Shown here: positions 38,218-47,223 of the stretch, piece by piece | Numbering within the stretch: position 1 is the stretch's first letter | How the letters are laid out: each line of letters opens with the position of its first letter | Assembly: GCA_016717205.1 (NCBI GenBank) | Contig: JADKGC010000014.1 | Span: 1 to 64,000, forward strand | DNA length: 64,000 bases | Reading direction: 5' to 3' | DNA from: Candidatus Flexifilum breve | GTDB taxonomy: Bacteria > Chloroflexota > Anaerolineae > Aggregatilineales > Phototrophicaceae | Made by a program: the position numbers and the translations under genes | The notes under the pieces: model-generated | Database searches by the model: none | Told to the model about the DNA's origin: nothing | Seen by the model: the letters and a program-made list of their open reading frames with translations, nothing else

Positions 38218-38252
38218 TTGTACCACTCGTGTGTCAATTCGTTATAATTGAC
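38218..38252 (+). promoter_or_regulatory. hpt promoter with inverted repeat over the -10
   Basis: TTGTAC (38218-38223), 19-bp spacer, TATAAT (38243-38248). A perfect inverted repeat GTCAATT (38233-38239) - CGTTAT - AATTGAC (38246-38252) covers the -10 box. This is a good place for a repressor, though none is identified here. Confidence 0.5.
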
Positions 38253-38297
38253 ATTAGGTAAAAACGAGACCAGCCACTAACCGAAAGCACATGCCGG

Positions 38298-38858
38298 ATG
38301 CGTCACTCACTGGATCATTTATTGCAGGAAGTCTTGATTGATGAAGCGACTCTGCGCGCACGGGTGGAAGAACTCGGCGAGCAGATTTCCAACGATTACG
38401 CAGGCGCGAATAATCTGCTGCTGATCTGCATTCTCAAGGGTGGGGTGATGTTCCTCACCGATCTGATGCGTTCGATTACAGTCCCGCATGAGATTGATTT
38501 TCTCTCTGTGTCCAGCTATGGCAAGGGCGCGCGTATGACGACGGGCAGCGTCCGCATCGACATGGATTTGAAGGCGGAAGTGATCGGCAAACATGTGCTG
38601 ATCGTCGAGGACATCATCGACAGTGGGCACACGCTCAAATTCGTCATGGAAGTGATGAGCGCCCGCCAACCGGCCAGTGTGCGTTTGTGTACCCTGCTGG
38701 ATAAGCCGTCACGCCGCACGATTGACATCAAGATTGATTACACAGGCTTTGCGATTGAAGATAAGTTTGTGTTTGGCTATGGGCTAGACCTCGACGAGAA
38801 GTATCGCAATTTACCCTTTATCGGCGTGGTCAAGCCGGGAGCGGTAGGCAATGTCTGA
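38298..38858 (+). CDS. hpt: Hypoxanthine phosphoribosyltransferase
   Basis: A purine-salvage enzyme of 186 residues that makes IMP/GMP from hypoxanthine or guanine and PRPP. The PRPP-binding motif VLIVEDIIDSGHTL, the N-terminal LLICILKGGVMFLTDLMRSI and the flexible-loop region SVSSYG are all as in Hpt. The C-terminal FVFGYGLDLDEKYRNLPFIGV is a family signature. The stop overlaps the start of the next gene by 8 bp. Confidence 0.95.
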   Translation: MRHSLDHLLQEVLIDEATLRARVEELGEQISNDYAGANNLLLICILKGGVMFLTDLMRSITVPHEIDFLSVSSYGKGARMTTGSVRIDMDLKAEVIGKHVLIVEDIIDSGHTLKFVMEVMSARQPASVRLCTLLDKPSRRTIDIKIDYTGFAIEDKFVFGYGLDLDEKYRNLPFIGVVKPGAVGNV

Positions 38859-40338
38859 CCTCATTCTGGTCTGGTCGGAGACAGTTCTCGATTTAGCGGA
38901 ACTGTTGAGCGACCTGCGCGAGCCTGCCTACATCGTCGGCGGGGCCGTTCGCGACGCGGTGCTGCGCCGCCCGATCAAGGATGTAGACATTGCGACGGCG
39001 GGCAGCGGCATTGCGCTGGCGAAGAAGATCGCTAACCGTCTCAAAGGGGATTTTTACGCGCTTGACACCGGACGCGATGTCGGGCGGGTGCTGGTCGACA
39101 CGCCGGAAGGGCGGCTGATTTTCGATGTGGCGGGCTTTCGCGGCGCGGATCTTGAAGCGGATCTGCGCGACCGCGACTTCACGATCAATGCGCTGGCCGT
39201 GCATCTGACGGGTGACTTGCAGAAAGTCATCGACCCGATAGGGGGCATCCCCGATTTGCTCAATCGGGTGCTGCGCCGCTGCGGACCCACTTCGGTCTGG
39301 GATGATCCGATCCGGGTGCTGCGGGCGGTGCGGCAAAGCGTGCAGCTCGGTTTTCGCATTGAACCGGAGACGATCACTGACCTGCGTTCGAACGCTCCCC
39401 GGCTGATGGAAACTTCGCCGGAGCGGGTGCGCGACGAACTCATGCGCATGCTGACGCTGCCCAAGCCCGTCAGTGCGCTGCGCGTAGCAGATGCGGTCGG
39501 CGCACTGGGCGTGGCGCTGCCAGAGCTGATTCCCTTGCACAACCTCAAACAGTCGCCGCCCCATGTGGCCGATGCGTGGAATCACACGCTGGCGGTCGTC
39601 GATAACCTGTATGAAATGCTCGGCACGATGAGCCCCACGCGCGGCGACGAAGCGACGTCACAGTTCAGCATGGGCATGATCGCGGTCGCGTTTGGCCGCT
39701 TCCGCGCGCGGCTGGAAGAGCATTTCGCCAAAGTCTGGCCGGATGAACGTTCGCACCGGGCGCTGCTGCTGCTGGCAGCGCTGCTGCATGATGTGGGGAA
39801 GGGCGCGGTTATGCCTGCCAGCCAAGGCGCGCGTACGGTCTACCCGCAGCACGAGCAAGCCAGCGCGACGATTGCCGAAACCAAGCTCAGCGATTTGCAT
39901 TTCAGTTCCGCGGAGCGCGATCGGGTGACGCTCGTCGTGCGCAACCACTCGTCCGCCGAGGTGTGGACGCCCCAACTGACACCCGTGCTGATGCACCGCT
40001 ATTGGCGGCGGTTGGGGCCAGCGGGTGTGGATGTGATCTTCGTGACGTTAGCGGATTACCTCGGCAAAGTGGGGCCGAAGATCGATCAGGATCGCTGGCT
40101 GCAGGCGCTGGAAAACACGAAGCTGCTGCTCAGCGCCTACTTTGAGGAGTATGAACGCTACGTCGAGCCGCCGACGCTGATCAACGGCAGCGAGTTAATG
40201 AAGCAGCTCAACTTGAAACCGAGCTCACTGGTGGGCGATCTACTGCAGATCATTCGCGAGGGGCAGGTGACAGGTGACGTGAAGTCTGTAGAAGACGCGC
40301 TGCGGGTAGCCCGAGCGCGTCTCAATCATAACGGGTGA
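38851..40338 (+). CDS. CCA tRNA nucleotidyltransferase/poly(A) polymerase family protein with HD domain
   Basis: 495 residues. The head domain has YIVGGAVRDAVLRRPIKDVDIAT (class-II nucleotidyltransferase GG...DxD) and RDFTINALAVHL; RRCGPTSVWDDPIRVLRAVR is the ATP/CTP-recognition region. The C-terminal half has an HD phosphohydrolase motif (LLAALLHDVGKGA). The layout fits a CCA-adding enzyme with HD domain, which builds or repairs the tRNA 3' end. A-adding or poly(A) specificity cannot be separated by eye. It is translationally coupled to hpt. Confidence 0.88.
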   Translation: MSDLILVWSETVLDLAELLSDLREPAYIVGGAVRDAVLRRPIKDVDIATAGSGIALAKKIANRLKGDFYALDTGRDVGRVLVDTPEGRLIFDVAGFRGADLEADLRDRDFTINALAVHLTGDLQKVIDPIGGIPDLLNRVLRRCGPTSVWDDPIRVLRAVRQSVQLGFRIEPETITDLRSNAPRLMETSPERVRDELMRMLTLPKPVSALRVADAVGALGVALPELIPLHNLKQSPPHVADAWNHTLAVVDNLYEMLGTMSPTRGDEATSQFSMGMIAVAFGRFRARLEEHFAKVWPDERSHRALLLLAALLHDVGKGAVMPASQGARTVYPQHEQASATIAETKLSDLHFSSAERDRVTLVVRNHSSAEVWTPQLTPVLMHRYWRRLGPAGVDVIFVTLADYLGKVGPKIDQDRWLQALENTKLLLSAYFEEYERYVEPPTLINGSELMKQLNLKPSSLVGDLLQIIREGQVTGDVKSVEDALRVARARLNHNG

Positions 40339-40378
40339 GGTTTGGCTGACGAACCCGCACGGGCGAACCGCTCGTGCG

Positions 40379-40807
40379 TTACTGCTTGCCCAGCTCCTGC
40401 AAACGCAAGCTGGCTTCGGCTTCCGGCACTTCAAAGTGCAGGCTGAGGAGCTGCGGCGTGCGTGACGTCTGATTCAACTGCAAAATCATGTCAGCGGGCA
40501 TGACGAGCATACGCGCAAACCGGCGTACGGCCTGATCATCCTCATCAAGGTCGCCGACCCCATGCTGCCCCCCCCATGGACTACCAATGATATTCCGTGC
40601 TAGCAGTCGCGCCATCGACATTTGCGGCGAGTACGGCGATGACAGATCCAAGCGCGCTGTCATCTGGCTCACATCGACCTCGTCCCACATGCCGGGCAGG
40701 GGCGACTGCAAAATCTTTTCGACCGGGATCGGTGGCGCGCTGATGTTGAACAAGCTGATGAATTCGCGAGCCACCGCTTCTAACTGCTGCATATCGACCA
40801 CGCGCAT
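40379..40807 (-). CDS. ImmA/IrrE-like protein lacking the HExxH motif
   Basis: 142 residues. The opening AVAREFISLFNISAPPIPVEKIL and the later VRRFARMLVMPADMI match the start and the third-helix region of ImmA/IrrE zinc peptidases. The expected HExxH lies in a segment that reads MARLLARNIIGSPWG, so the zinc ligands are absent. It may be an inactive, ligand-binding relative. GGAGGAG precedes ATG 40807, which overlaps the rsmD stop (TAATG). Confidence 0.55.
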   Translation of the reverse strand: MRVVDMQQLEAVAREFISLFNISAPPIPVEKILQSPLPGMWDEVDVSQMTARLDLSSPYSPQMSMARLLARNIIGSPWGGQHGVGDLDEDDQAVRRFARMLVMPADMILQLNQTSRTPQLLSLHFEVPEAEASLRLQELGKQ

Positions 40808-41391
40808 TACTCCTCCAATGACTCCGCGTCGGTTCGCACTTTGGGATGAAGGAACAAGAGTAGAGTATTGCCATAGCGACGTTGATCGACCACCTCAAGT
40901 CGGGTGAGGTTGAGCGGTTGTTCCTCCGCTGGGTCGATCTGAACGATCACTTCAAGCTCCGGATGCAGCCAAGCCGGACGTTCGTCTAGCTGCTGCAGGC
41001 AGCGGAGCCAAAGATCTTTGTATTGTGGTGGCGCGATGTAGATGAAATTATAGCTGAGTTTCGGTCCCTGTTCCAAAAACATAAACGCATCCGCATGGGT
41101 GATTGTCGCACGCGGCGTGAATTTCGTCAGAACCAGATTCTCTTTGACCGTCTGGATGGCGCGCTTTTCGAGATCGACGAAAGTAGCGTGGGCGGCACCG
41201 CGGCTCAGGGCTTCGATGCCTACACTCCCCGTCCCCGCAAACAGGTCGAGGAACTGCGCGTCAATAATGTCACGCCCGATGATGTTAAAGAGCGACTCTT
41301 TCACACGATCCATGATAGGCCGGGTGGTGTCGCCGGGGACGAGTTTCAACTGGCGACCTTTGGCTGTGCCAGCAATTACGCGAATACCCAT
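40807..41391 (-). CDS. rsmD: 16S rRNA (guanine-966-N2)-methyltransferase
   Basis: A 194-residue SAM methyltransferase. RVIAGTAKGRQLKLV and TRPIMDRVKESLFNII are specific to RsmD; FLDLFAGTGSVGIEALSRGA is SAM motif I. Motif IV reads APPQYKDLW instead of the common DPPY, a variant found in some RsmD proteins. ATG 41391 overlaps the URO-D gene stop (TGATG). A longer start at 41460 would lie inside that gene. Confidence 0.9.
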   Translation of the reverse strand: MGIRVIAGTAKGRQLKLVPGDTTRPIMDRVKESLFNIIGRDIIDAQFLDLFAGTGSVGIEALSRGAAHATFVDLEKRAIQTVKENLVLTKFTPRATITHADAFMFLEQGPKLSYNFIYIAPPQYKDLWLRCLQQLDERPAWLHPELEVIVQIDPAEEQPLNLTRLEVVDQRRYGNTLLLFLHPKVRTDAESLEE

Positions 41392-42374
41392 CAGATGTTT
41401 TCGACCGCTTCGCGCACGGCGCGGATATTCGAGAGCGGGGTGGTGATCATGGCCACGCACCCGGTGGACAGGACGAAGCGGCGCGCGTTGGTCTGGTGAA
41501 TCGCTTCGCGCGCGGCATCACGCACGGTCGTCGGCGTGCCCTGATGCAAGTGCTCCCACTGCGCCAGCCCGCCGCAGACGGCGCCGTTGACGAGCGTCTT
41601 GCCGATGACGAGATCTGGCTCGCACTTGCGGTCATGCCAGTTGATGACCTGTGTCTTGTATTCGTGCGCGAACTTGAACATCGGCGCATCGCCGTGGATG
41701 TGCGTGATATTCAGCCACCACTTCGACGGCAGCGCGTCAAGGATCTTCTTGTCGTAGACCAGCCCGAACTGACGGTATTCGTCTTCGGAGAGCGTGTCAT
41801 AGCTGGCGTGCTGAATCGCGTAGAAGATGCCCGCAATCGGCAGCCGCCGCAGCGAGTCGATGAAACGCAGCGTCGACTCGGTGATCGTCGCCAGCCCGCT
41901 GTGCACACGATCCGGGTTGAGGCGCATATGCCGGATGAGGGTTTGCTTGCCCGCGATGTTTTTCGCCTGGGCCAACGGACTGAAGATCGTTTGCACGACC
42001 GGGATCTCTTCACCCAGTTCGTCGGTGATGAGGCGCAGGCAATCCGCCTGCCGACCGAGACCGCCGCGCGTGGGGTCAAGCGGGCGCAGACTCGTCCAAT
42101 CGAGCGATTTCTGAATAGCGTGGCGGGTGTAGACCCGCGTGCCCTCCAGTGAACCTTCCCAATGATCCTGCACGCCGAAATCCGTCAGGCAGAAGCTGCT
42201 CGCCGGGGTGACTTTGACGAAATCCCAGTCGTAGGCGCGCTGGAAATCGACGGTTGAGCGGGCGAGGTCGGCGGCGCGCTGGTCATCACCGGGAAAGTGA
42301 CGCCAGAGCGACACCGGGACGCGGTCCGTCGGTTCACCCGCAATCGTCCGCTCAAGCCGTTCGCGTTTATTCAT
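41391..42374 (-). CDS. Uroporphyrinogen decarboxylase (URO-D) family protein
   Basis: 327 residues with the URO-D fold: the opening NKRERLERTIAGEPTDRVPVSLWRHFPGDD (in part), FVKVTPASSF, and C-terminal HDRKCEPDL and STGCVAMITTPLSNIRAVREA. True HemE has an N-terminal arginine-rich RPVWxMRQAGR motif, which is absent, so this is probably a methyltransferase-type or other URO-D relative, not the heme enzyme. It starts 3 bp after the small TPR gene. Confidence 0.8.
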   Translation of the reverse strand: MNKRERLERTIAGEPTDRVPVSLWRHFPGDDQRAADLARSTVDFQRAYDWDFVKVTPASSFCLTDFGVQDHWEGSLEGTRVYTRHAIQKSLDWTSLRPLDPTRGGLGRQADCLRLITDELGEEIPVVQTIFSPLAQAKNIAGKQTLIRHMRLNPDRVHSGLATITESTLRFIDSLRRLPIAGIFYAIQHASYDTLSEDEYRQFGLVYDKKILDALPSKWWLNITHIHGDAPMFKFAHEYKTQVINWHDRKCEPDLVIGKTLVNGAVCGGLAQWEHLHQGTPTTVRDAAREAIHQTNARRFVLSTGCVAMITTPLSNIRAVREAVENI

Positions 42375-42377
42375 CGG

Positions 42378-42683
42378 TCATTTGCTCGGTTGAGTCAGCT
42401 CGTTGATGCGCTGCTGTACCATGCGCTGCAGCATCTGGTAGCGGGAGACCGGATTCGTCTCCATCTCGCGCGAAACCAAGCGCGCGGCGCTCTGGAAGCT
42501 TTCGAGCGCGCTTTCCTTGGCGCCGCCGGCCCGCTGCGCCAACCCCAGACCGTAATTCGCGTCAATGTGATCCGGCACAGCCTTTAAGACCGCCTCAAAC
42601 CCCTTGATCGCATCGTTCTGTCGTCCTTCACGGTGCAAGTGCCATGCACGTGCGATAGCGTCTGCCTGTTCGTTCTGTGCCAT
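42378..42683 (-). CDS. Small TPR-like protein
   Basis: 101 residues with about one and a half tetratricopeptide units (AWHLHREGRQNDAIKGFEAV, LGLAQRAGGAKESALESFQSA) and a helical tail. AGG lies before ATG 42683. It heads a four-gene unit with URO-D, rsmD and the ImmA-like gene. TPR units bind partner proteins; the partner is unknown. Confidence 0.7.
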   Translation of the reverse strand: MAQNEQADAIARAWHLHREGRQNDAIKGFEAVLKAVPDHIDANYGLGLAQRAGGAKESALESFQSAARLVSREMETNPVSRYQMLQRMVQQRINELTQPSK

Positions 42684-42762
42684 CTCTACCTACATCCTTC
42701 TGCAAGCGAATTTGCGGTTAATTGTACTTTCGGTAGGAAAGATTACAAGCGCGTGTGTGCGC

Positions 42763-44934
42763 TCAATCTGTGCCCAGCGTGATTGGCATGGCTGAGCCAA
42801 TCGTCAGCCCGTTGGAAGCGAAAAAGGTCAGCGGCGCCTGCGTCGACGTGAGGACTTCCACGGATAGGGTGGCTGGTTGATCCGGTGGCACGCTTAACGT
42901 ATAGCGATCTGCCACATAGAGATTGGTCAGCCAGCGCCGCGTGGGATAGCCTCCGGGATGACGCGCCGGAGCGAGGGCGGTTGTGGCTTGAGTGAGCGGG
43001 TCAATCACCGACACCTGAACCTGATAGTTATCGGGCAAAAAACGCGCGCTGCGCCAGTACAGCGTCAAATCGAGCGCAGCACCGGACCGATCCACGCGGT
43101 AGGCCAACAACTCCAGCCCGGTGTCGGTTTGCGCGCGCACGGAAATGCTGTCGGCGAGGCCGTAGCCATTCGGCGCATTGAAGATGCCCGTCGAGAGGAA
43201 CGCGAGCGCGAACAGCAGCACGATCAACAGGGTGCCGCCCACGCGGGCTTCGTCGAGACTCAACTGATCGCTTTCGACGTAACGACTGTGCGGCTGACGG
43301 TAGCGCCAGTACGTGATCAGCAGCAGCAGACCGAACGTTACCAGTGTGCTGATCCAGCCCATTAAACGGGGCGGCGTGGTACCAAGTTCAACCACCAGTT
43401 CGCCGCGATCCGGCGTGGCGAGGTTGATCATCAGTCCGCCTTCCGGATGCGGGCTGACGCGCACGCTGTCGCCGTGGAAGGTGGCTGTCCAGCCGGGGAA
43501 GTAGCTGGTGAGGATTTGCAGTGACAGGGGTTGATTCAACAGCAATTGGAAGGTGTCGCTGTGTGTGGTGTGCGCCAGCGTGCCGATTTGTCCGCCATGC
43601 TGACCCGCGGCCAGCTTGCCGTTAAGCGCCGAGCTGGCGGCCAGGGTGGTTCCGCGCGGCGTGGTGGGGAGGGGCGCATCGGGCGGGAGCACGGCGATGC
43701 CGTAGCCGAGCTGTTCGTAGAGGCGCTGTGCTTCGGGCGAGGCATCCATACTGAGTTCAGTGCTCTCCGGCGCGATCCACACGGGGAACGAGAGGGCGAG
43801 GATCGCGGCCAGCGTCAGTGTCAGTGCCGACCGTCCCTGGCGCAGGCGGCGTGCCGCACCGAGGCCGCTCCCGGCCACCGCCAGCGTAAACGCACCGATC
43901 CCCAGCAGCCACACTTGATACCGGAAGGTCAGCAGCAGAACGATGATGCCGACGGTCAGCACGGCGAAAATTGCAGGCAGCGCCAGTCGACGGCGGATGA
44001 TCACCGGAACGCCGATGAGCGCGGCAGCGAGACTCGCCCACCCGAAGGTGAACTGAGCCGTCGGGATCATGGCGTCCGGGTCGAGCATGCGCAGCGGCGC
44101 GAACAGCCCTGTGAGGTTGATGGTGGGGCGGAGATCTTGCCCGCGTTCCAGCCAGGTGACCACGCCGCCTTCGACGACGGCGGGCAGCCAGAAGATCGCG
44201 GCGATCAGCACGCCGAAACCGATTCCGGCGAATGGCAGCCACCGCCCGAGCCCGCGCTGGCGGTCCTGCACGCTGAGCCATACACCCGCCAAAATCACCC
44301 CCGCCGCCAAGATACGCGGTTCCGTCATGAGCAGCGCCGCGCTCAATCCGCCCGTGAGCAGCAGGTCAGTTGGCTCATTTTGGAGGACGCAGCGATCAAC
44401 GCTCCACAGCAAGGCGGGCAACAGCGCCAACCCGAGGACGACCGGCAGATCGCCGATGATATGCGGCGCGGTCAGCGCGAAATAGGGGCTGTAGACGTAG
44501 AGCAGGGTTGCGATCAAACCGGAGATGGCGTTCAGGCGGCGCGCGACGAGCGCATAGATCGAGAGTCCCGCCAGGATATAGGCGGCGATGTAGACCAAGC
44601 GCACGGCCTGCGCCGGGTCGTTGGTGTACAACTGCTGGATCAGCGCCGGAAGGTAGCCCGCGCCCGGCGGCGCATAATGTGGAATCGGCGCGCCGTACCC
44701 GGCGAGTGTTTCTGCCGACCAGCGCGGGTACAGCCGTCCTTCGGCCAGCGCGCGCGCATAGTCCGCCGTGCGAAAAATGTAGTTTTCGTTGGCGTTCTGG
44801 TGGAAGAAACCCGGCTGGAGCACGAACGACCAGCCTGCCAGCAGGCTGAAAGCCAGCGCCAGCAGCAGCCCCCAATCGGTGCGGCGTAGAGCCCGTTTCA
44901 TCCACACAGGTAATTCGTTCGCAGGTATCGTCAT
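42763..44934 (-). CDS. Large polytopic membrane protein (6-pyruvoyl-tetrahydropterin-synthase-related/GT-C-like)
   Basis: About 723 residues with some twelve membrane helices. The first lumenal loop (NENYIFRTADYARALAEGRLYPRW, then YGAPIPHYAPPGAGYLPAL) is characteristic of the PTPS-related membrane family, which is related to GT-C glycosyltransferases and YfhO. The C-terminal third holds soluble beta domains between further helices. ATG 44934 has AGGATC upstream; an in-frame ATG at 44991 lacks one. It may transfer sugars on a lipid carrier, but no catalytic residue can be fixed. Confidence 0.65.
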   Translation of the reverse strand: MTIPANELPVWMKRALRRTDWGLLLALAFSLLAGWSFVLQPGFFHQNANENYIFRTADYARALAEGRLYPRWSAETLAGYGAPIPHYAPPGAGYLPALIQQLYTNDPAQAVRLVYIAAYILAGLSIYALVARRLNAISGLIATLLYVYSPYFALTAPHIIGDLPVVLGLALLPALLWSVDRCVLQNEPTDLLLTGGLSAALLMTEPRILAAGVILAGVWLSVQDRQRGLGRWLPFAGIGFGVLIAAIFWLPAVVEGGVVTWLERGQDLRPTINLTGLFAPLRMLDPDAMIPTAQFTFGWASLAAALIGVPVIIRRRLALPAIFAVLTVGIIVLLLTFRYQVWLLGIGAFTLAVAGSGLGAARRLRQGRSALTLTLAAILALSFPVWIAPESTELSMDASPEAQRLYEQLGYGIAVLPPDAPLPTTPRGTTLAASSALNGKLAAGQHGGQIGTLAHTTHSDTFQLLLNQPLSLQILTSYFPGWTATFHGDSVRVSPHPEGGLMINLATPDRGELVVELGTTPPRLMGWISTLVTFGLLLLITYWRYRQPHSRYVESDQLSLDEARVGGTLLIVLLFALAFLSTGIFNAPNGYGLADSISVRAQTDTGLELLAYRVDRSGAALDLTLYWRSARFLPDNYQVQVSVIDPLTQATTALAPARHPGGYPTRRWLTNLYVADRYTLSVPPDQPATLSVEVLTSTQAPLTFFASNGLTIGSAMPITLGTD

Positions 44935-44999
44935 CACCGCTTGATCCTGATTTCGGCTGGTGCTATGCTTGGCCGACGTATGCTTAATCATTGTGAACC

Positions 45000-45449
45000 A
45001 TGTTGACTATTCGCGCCGCAACCCTGAACGATCTGCCCGAACTTGCGCAGTTCTGGCAGGAGAAAATCGTCCTGCAAGCTGATTCCCGTTATACCACATC
45101 GGTTGACCGTTGGGTGATATCAGCCACGGCGTGGTTAGGCGATGCGCGCTGCGTCATGCTGACCGCCGAGAACGACGGTCGCCCGGTCGGCTATGTGGTG
45201 GGTTGGATTCAGCCGATGCCGGGACTCGCGGGCGATGCGCTCGGCCTGATCACTGAGCTGGCGCTTGACGCACACAGCTATCAGGGTGGGGTCGGGCGCG
45301 CGCTGGTTGAGGCGGTGCGGGCGTGGTACGCCGATCGCGGCATCACTGCGCTCGCCGCGTGGTCGTCGCGGCGTTCTCCGGTCGAGCAGGCGTTCTGGCG
45401 TTCGGTCGGCGCCCTAGAGTGGATGGAGTGTTTGTGGATAAAGTCATAA
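45000..45449 (+). CDS. GNAT-family N-acetyltransferase
   Basis: 149 residues. IRAATLNDLPELAQFWQEK is the usual GNAT opening; beta-4 LGLITELALDAHSYQGGVGRALVEA holds the acetyl-CoA loop (QGGVGRAL). No Shine-Dalgarno is visible before ATG 45000. It overlaps the next GNAT gene, with which it probably arose by duplication. Substrate unknown. Confidence 0.82.
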   Translation: MLTIRAATLNDLPELAQFWQEKIVLQADSRYTTSVDRWVISATAWLGDARCVMLTAENDGRPVGYVVGWIQPMPGLAGDALGLITELALDAHSYQGGVGRALVEAVRAWYADRGITALAAWSSRRSPVEQAFWRSVGALEWMECLWIKS

Positions 45450-45913
45450 TTCGTCCGGCAGCGCCGCAGGATGTCGACGCGATTGCGCAGTTGTGGCTGG
45501 CGCTGGTTGGTTACCACCGGGAGATCGACCCCGATCTGCCCCCCGCCGCTCCGAATGGGGCGCTGCGGTATGCTCGCCGTCTAGTCGATCGCCTCGAAGA
45601 CCCGATGACGAGCGTCTTGGTGGCAGAGACCGAGGGCAAAGTCGTCGGCTACGTGCTCGGCATGGTCGTCGACCTCGCGCCGGAGATGTTCGCGCAATCG
45701 CCGAGCGGTTTTCTCGCCGACATCTACGTCGACACGGCCTACCGGCGTCACGGAGTCGGGCGGGCGCTAGTTGAACACCTGAGCGCATGGTTTCGGGACA
45801 AGGGCCTGCGCTATTTTGAATGGCATGTTGCGGCGCTCAACGACGATGCGGTCGAATTCTGGCGCAAGGTCGGCGGGCGTGATGTGATGCTGCGGATGCG
45901 CGGGGAACTGTGA
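45428..45913 (+). CDS. GNAT-family N-acetyltransferase
   Basis: About 161 residues, start GTG 45428 or GTG 45434 after GGATGGAG. VIIRPAAPQDVDAIAQLWLAL opens the fold, FLADIYVDTAYRRHGVGRALVEHL contains the acetyl-CoA loop RRHGVGRA, and WHVAALNDDAVEFWRKVGG is the usual C-terminal half. It overlaps the previous GNAT by about 20 bp. Confidence 0.85.
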   Translation: MFVDKVIIRPAAPQDVDAIAQLWLALVGYHREIDPDLPPAAPNGALRYARRLVDRLEDPMTSVLVAETEGKVVGYVLGMVVDLAPEMFAQSPSGFLADIYVDTAYRRHGVGRALVEHLSAWFRDKGLRYFEWHVAALNDDAVEFWRKVGGRDVMLRMRGEL

Positions 45914-45916
45914 AGC

Positions 45917-45988
45917 AGTTAAAAGTGACGAGTCAAAAGTAAGTGCAGACAACCGCTGCTTTTAACTTTCGACTTGCAACTTTTAACT
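45917..45988. repeat. Imperfect inverted repeat before the AlaX gene
   Basis: AGTTAAAAGT (45917-45926) is inverted at 45979-45988, and AGTC.AAAGT stretches inside also match in inverse. It looks like a degenerate dispersed hairpin repeat. It lies in the 90-bp gap between the GNAT and AlaX genes. Confidence 0.5.
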
Positions 45989-46003
45989 CATTTGGAGATA
46001 AAC

Positions 46004-46711
46004 ATGACTGAACTCCTCTATCAGCTCGACAGTTATCTGCGTGAATTCACTGCAACGGTGACCGCTGTGGATGCCGAGGCGCGCGTCGTGTATCTGGATC
46101 GCACAGTGTTTTACCCCGGCGGGGGCGGTCAGCCGTGCGACGCGGGCGTGCTCCAAGCCGACGGCGTGACCTACCCGGTCAAGGAAGTGCGGAAAGGGAA
46201 CGCGCACATCATTGATGGGGATGCGCTACCTACCGTTGGCGCATCCGTGATCGGCGTGCTCGATTGGGAGCGCCGCTTCCAGTTGATGCGGACGCACACC
46301 GCGATGCATATCCTGTGTGGCGTGGTGTGGCGTGACTACAGCGCCGCGGTCACAGGCGGCAACATGGAACCGCTGGCCGGGCGCATGGACTTTGAGTTTG
46401 AGCGTTTGCCGCCGGAAGTCATCGCAGAGATTGAGCAGAAGATCAATTTGGAGATCGCCGCGGCGCGCGATGTGCGCGTGAAAATTCTGCCGCGCGCAGA
46501 AGCGTTCCAGATTCCCGATCTGATCCGCACGAAGATTAACTTGCTGCCGGAAGGCATCGCCGAAGTGCGTACGGTGGAGATCGTCGGGCTGGACTTGCAG
46601 GCGGATGGCGGTACGCATGTCGCCAATACGCGCGAAGTTGGGCACATCCGCATCACCGATTACAAGAGCAAGGGCGGCATCAACAAGCGGCTGTATGTCG
46701 CCATTGAATGA
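46004..46711 (+). CDS. Alanyl-tRNA editing protein (AlaX-M type)
   Basis: 235 residues, a free-standing copy of the AlaRS editing domain that hydrolyses mischarged Ser- or Gly-tRNA(Ala). FYPGGGGQPCDAG is the conserved N-terminal loop and RTHTAMHIL supplies the first zinc histidines. The second zinc motif reads DGGTHVANTREVG, with Asp in place of the more usual Cys. ATG 46004 follows TTTGGAG. It stands as a single gene, closed by a palindrome at 46722. Confidence 0.9.
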   Translation: MTELLYQLDSYLREFTATVTAVDAEARVVYLDRTVFYPGGGGQPCDAGVLQADGVTYPVKEVRKGNAHIIDGDALPTVGASVIGVLDWERRFQLMRTHTAMHILCGVVWRDYSAAVTGGNMEPLAGRMDFEFERLPPEVIAEIEQKINLEIAAARDVRVKILPRAEAFQIPDLIRTKINLLPEGIAEVRTVEIVGLDLQADGGTHVANTREVGHIRITDYKSKGGINKRLYVAIE

Positions 46712-46721
46712 CTTCTGAGTC

Positions 46722-46751
46722 TGTAGGGGCGCACGGCCGTGCGCCCCTACA
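46722..46751. terminator. 30-bp perfect palindrome between convergent genes
   Basis: TGTAGGGGCGCACGG followed directly by its inverse. The 28-bp core is identical to that at 21984-22011. It fills the 48-bp gap between the convergent AlaX and 2TM genes and probably ends both transcripts. Confidence 0.7.
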
Positions 46752-46759
46752 ACAACGAT

Positions 46760-47122
46760 TTAGCTTGAATGTTTGGCCTTCTCCGCTGTTTCTGCGTCCC
46801 AGTCGACCAATTCACCGTCATCCGATAGTTCCAAGCGCTTGGGCTTCTCGTATTCCAGCGCCGCCCGTAGTTTGGCGACTTCCTTCTCGATGTCACCGTC
46901 GCGGTTTTCCGCCATCCACGCAAAGATCGAGTGCATGGCGAACATGCCCATCCAGCCAATGAACACGGCGGCGATGAGGTTGGCATAGTTGCGTTCCCCA
47001 AAGGCGATGAGCGCCATCAGTACGAAGATCAACCCTAAGAGGTCGAGTGCCCACAGCCGCCAGCGGCGGGTGCGCTGGTTCACGCGCTTGGTTGCCAGTT
47101 CGTACAATTCCTGCTCAGACAT
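46760..47122 (-). CDS. 2TM-domain protein
   Basis: 120 residues: a basic N-terminus (ELATKRVNQRTRRWRLW), two membrane helices with a short connecting loop (FGERNYANLI), and an acidic coiled tail (IEKEVAKLRAALEYE). This fits the 2TM domain found in sensor kinases and as single proteins. ATG 47122 is chosen because the domain starts there; upstream codons look non-coding. Function unknown. Confidence 0.7.
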   Translation of the reverse strand: MSEQELYELATKRVNQRTRRWRLWALDLLGLIFVLMALIAFGERNYANLIAAVFIGWMGMFAMHSIFAWMAENRDGDIEKEVAKLRAALEYEKPKRLELSDDGELVDWDAETAEKAKHSS

Positions 47123-47223
47123 CACATTCCCTATCGCTAACCCCATTACCCTATACGCGGCTGACTGCGAAACGGTTGCACAGGAACAGCTGGGTACAAT
47201 AAGGCGGCGAACAGGAGCGAAGT

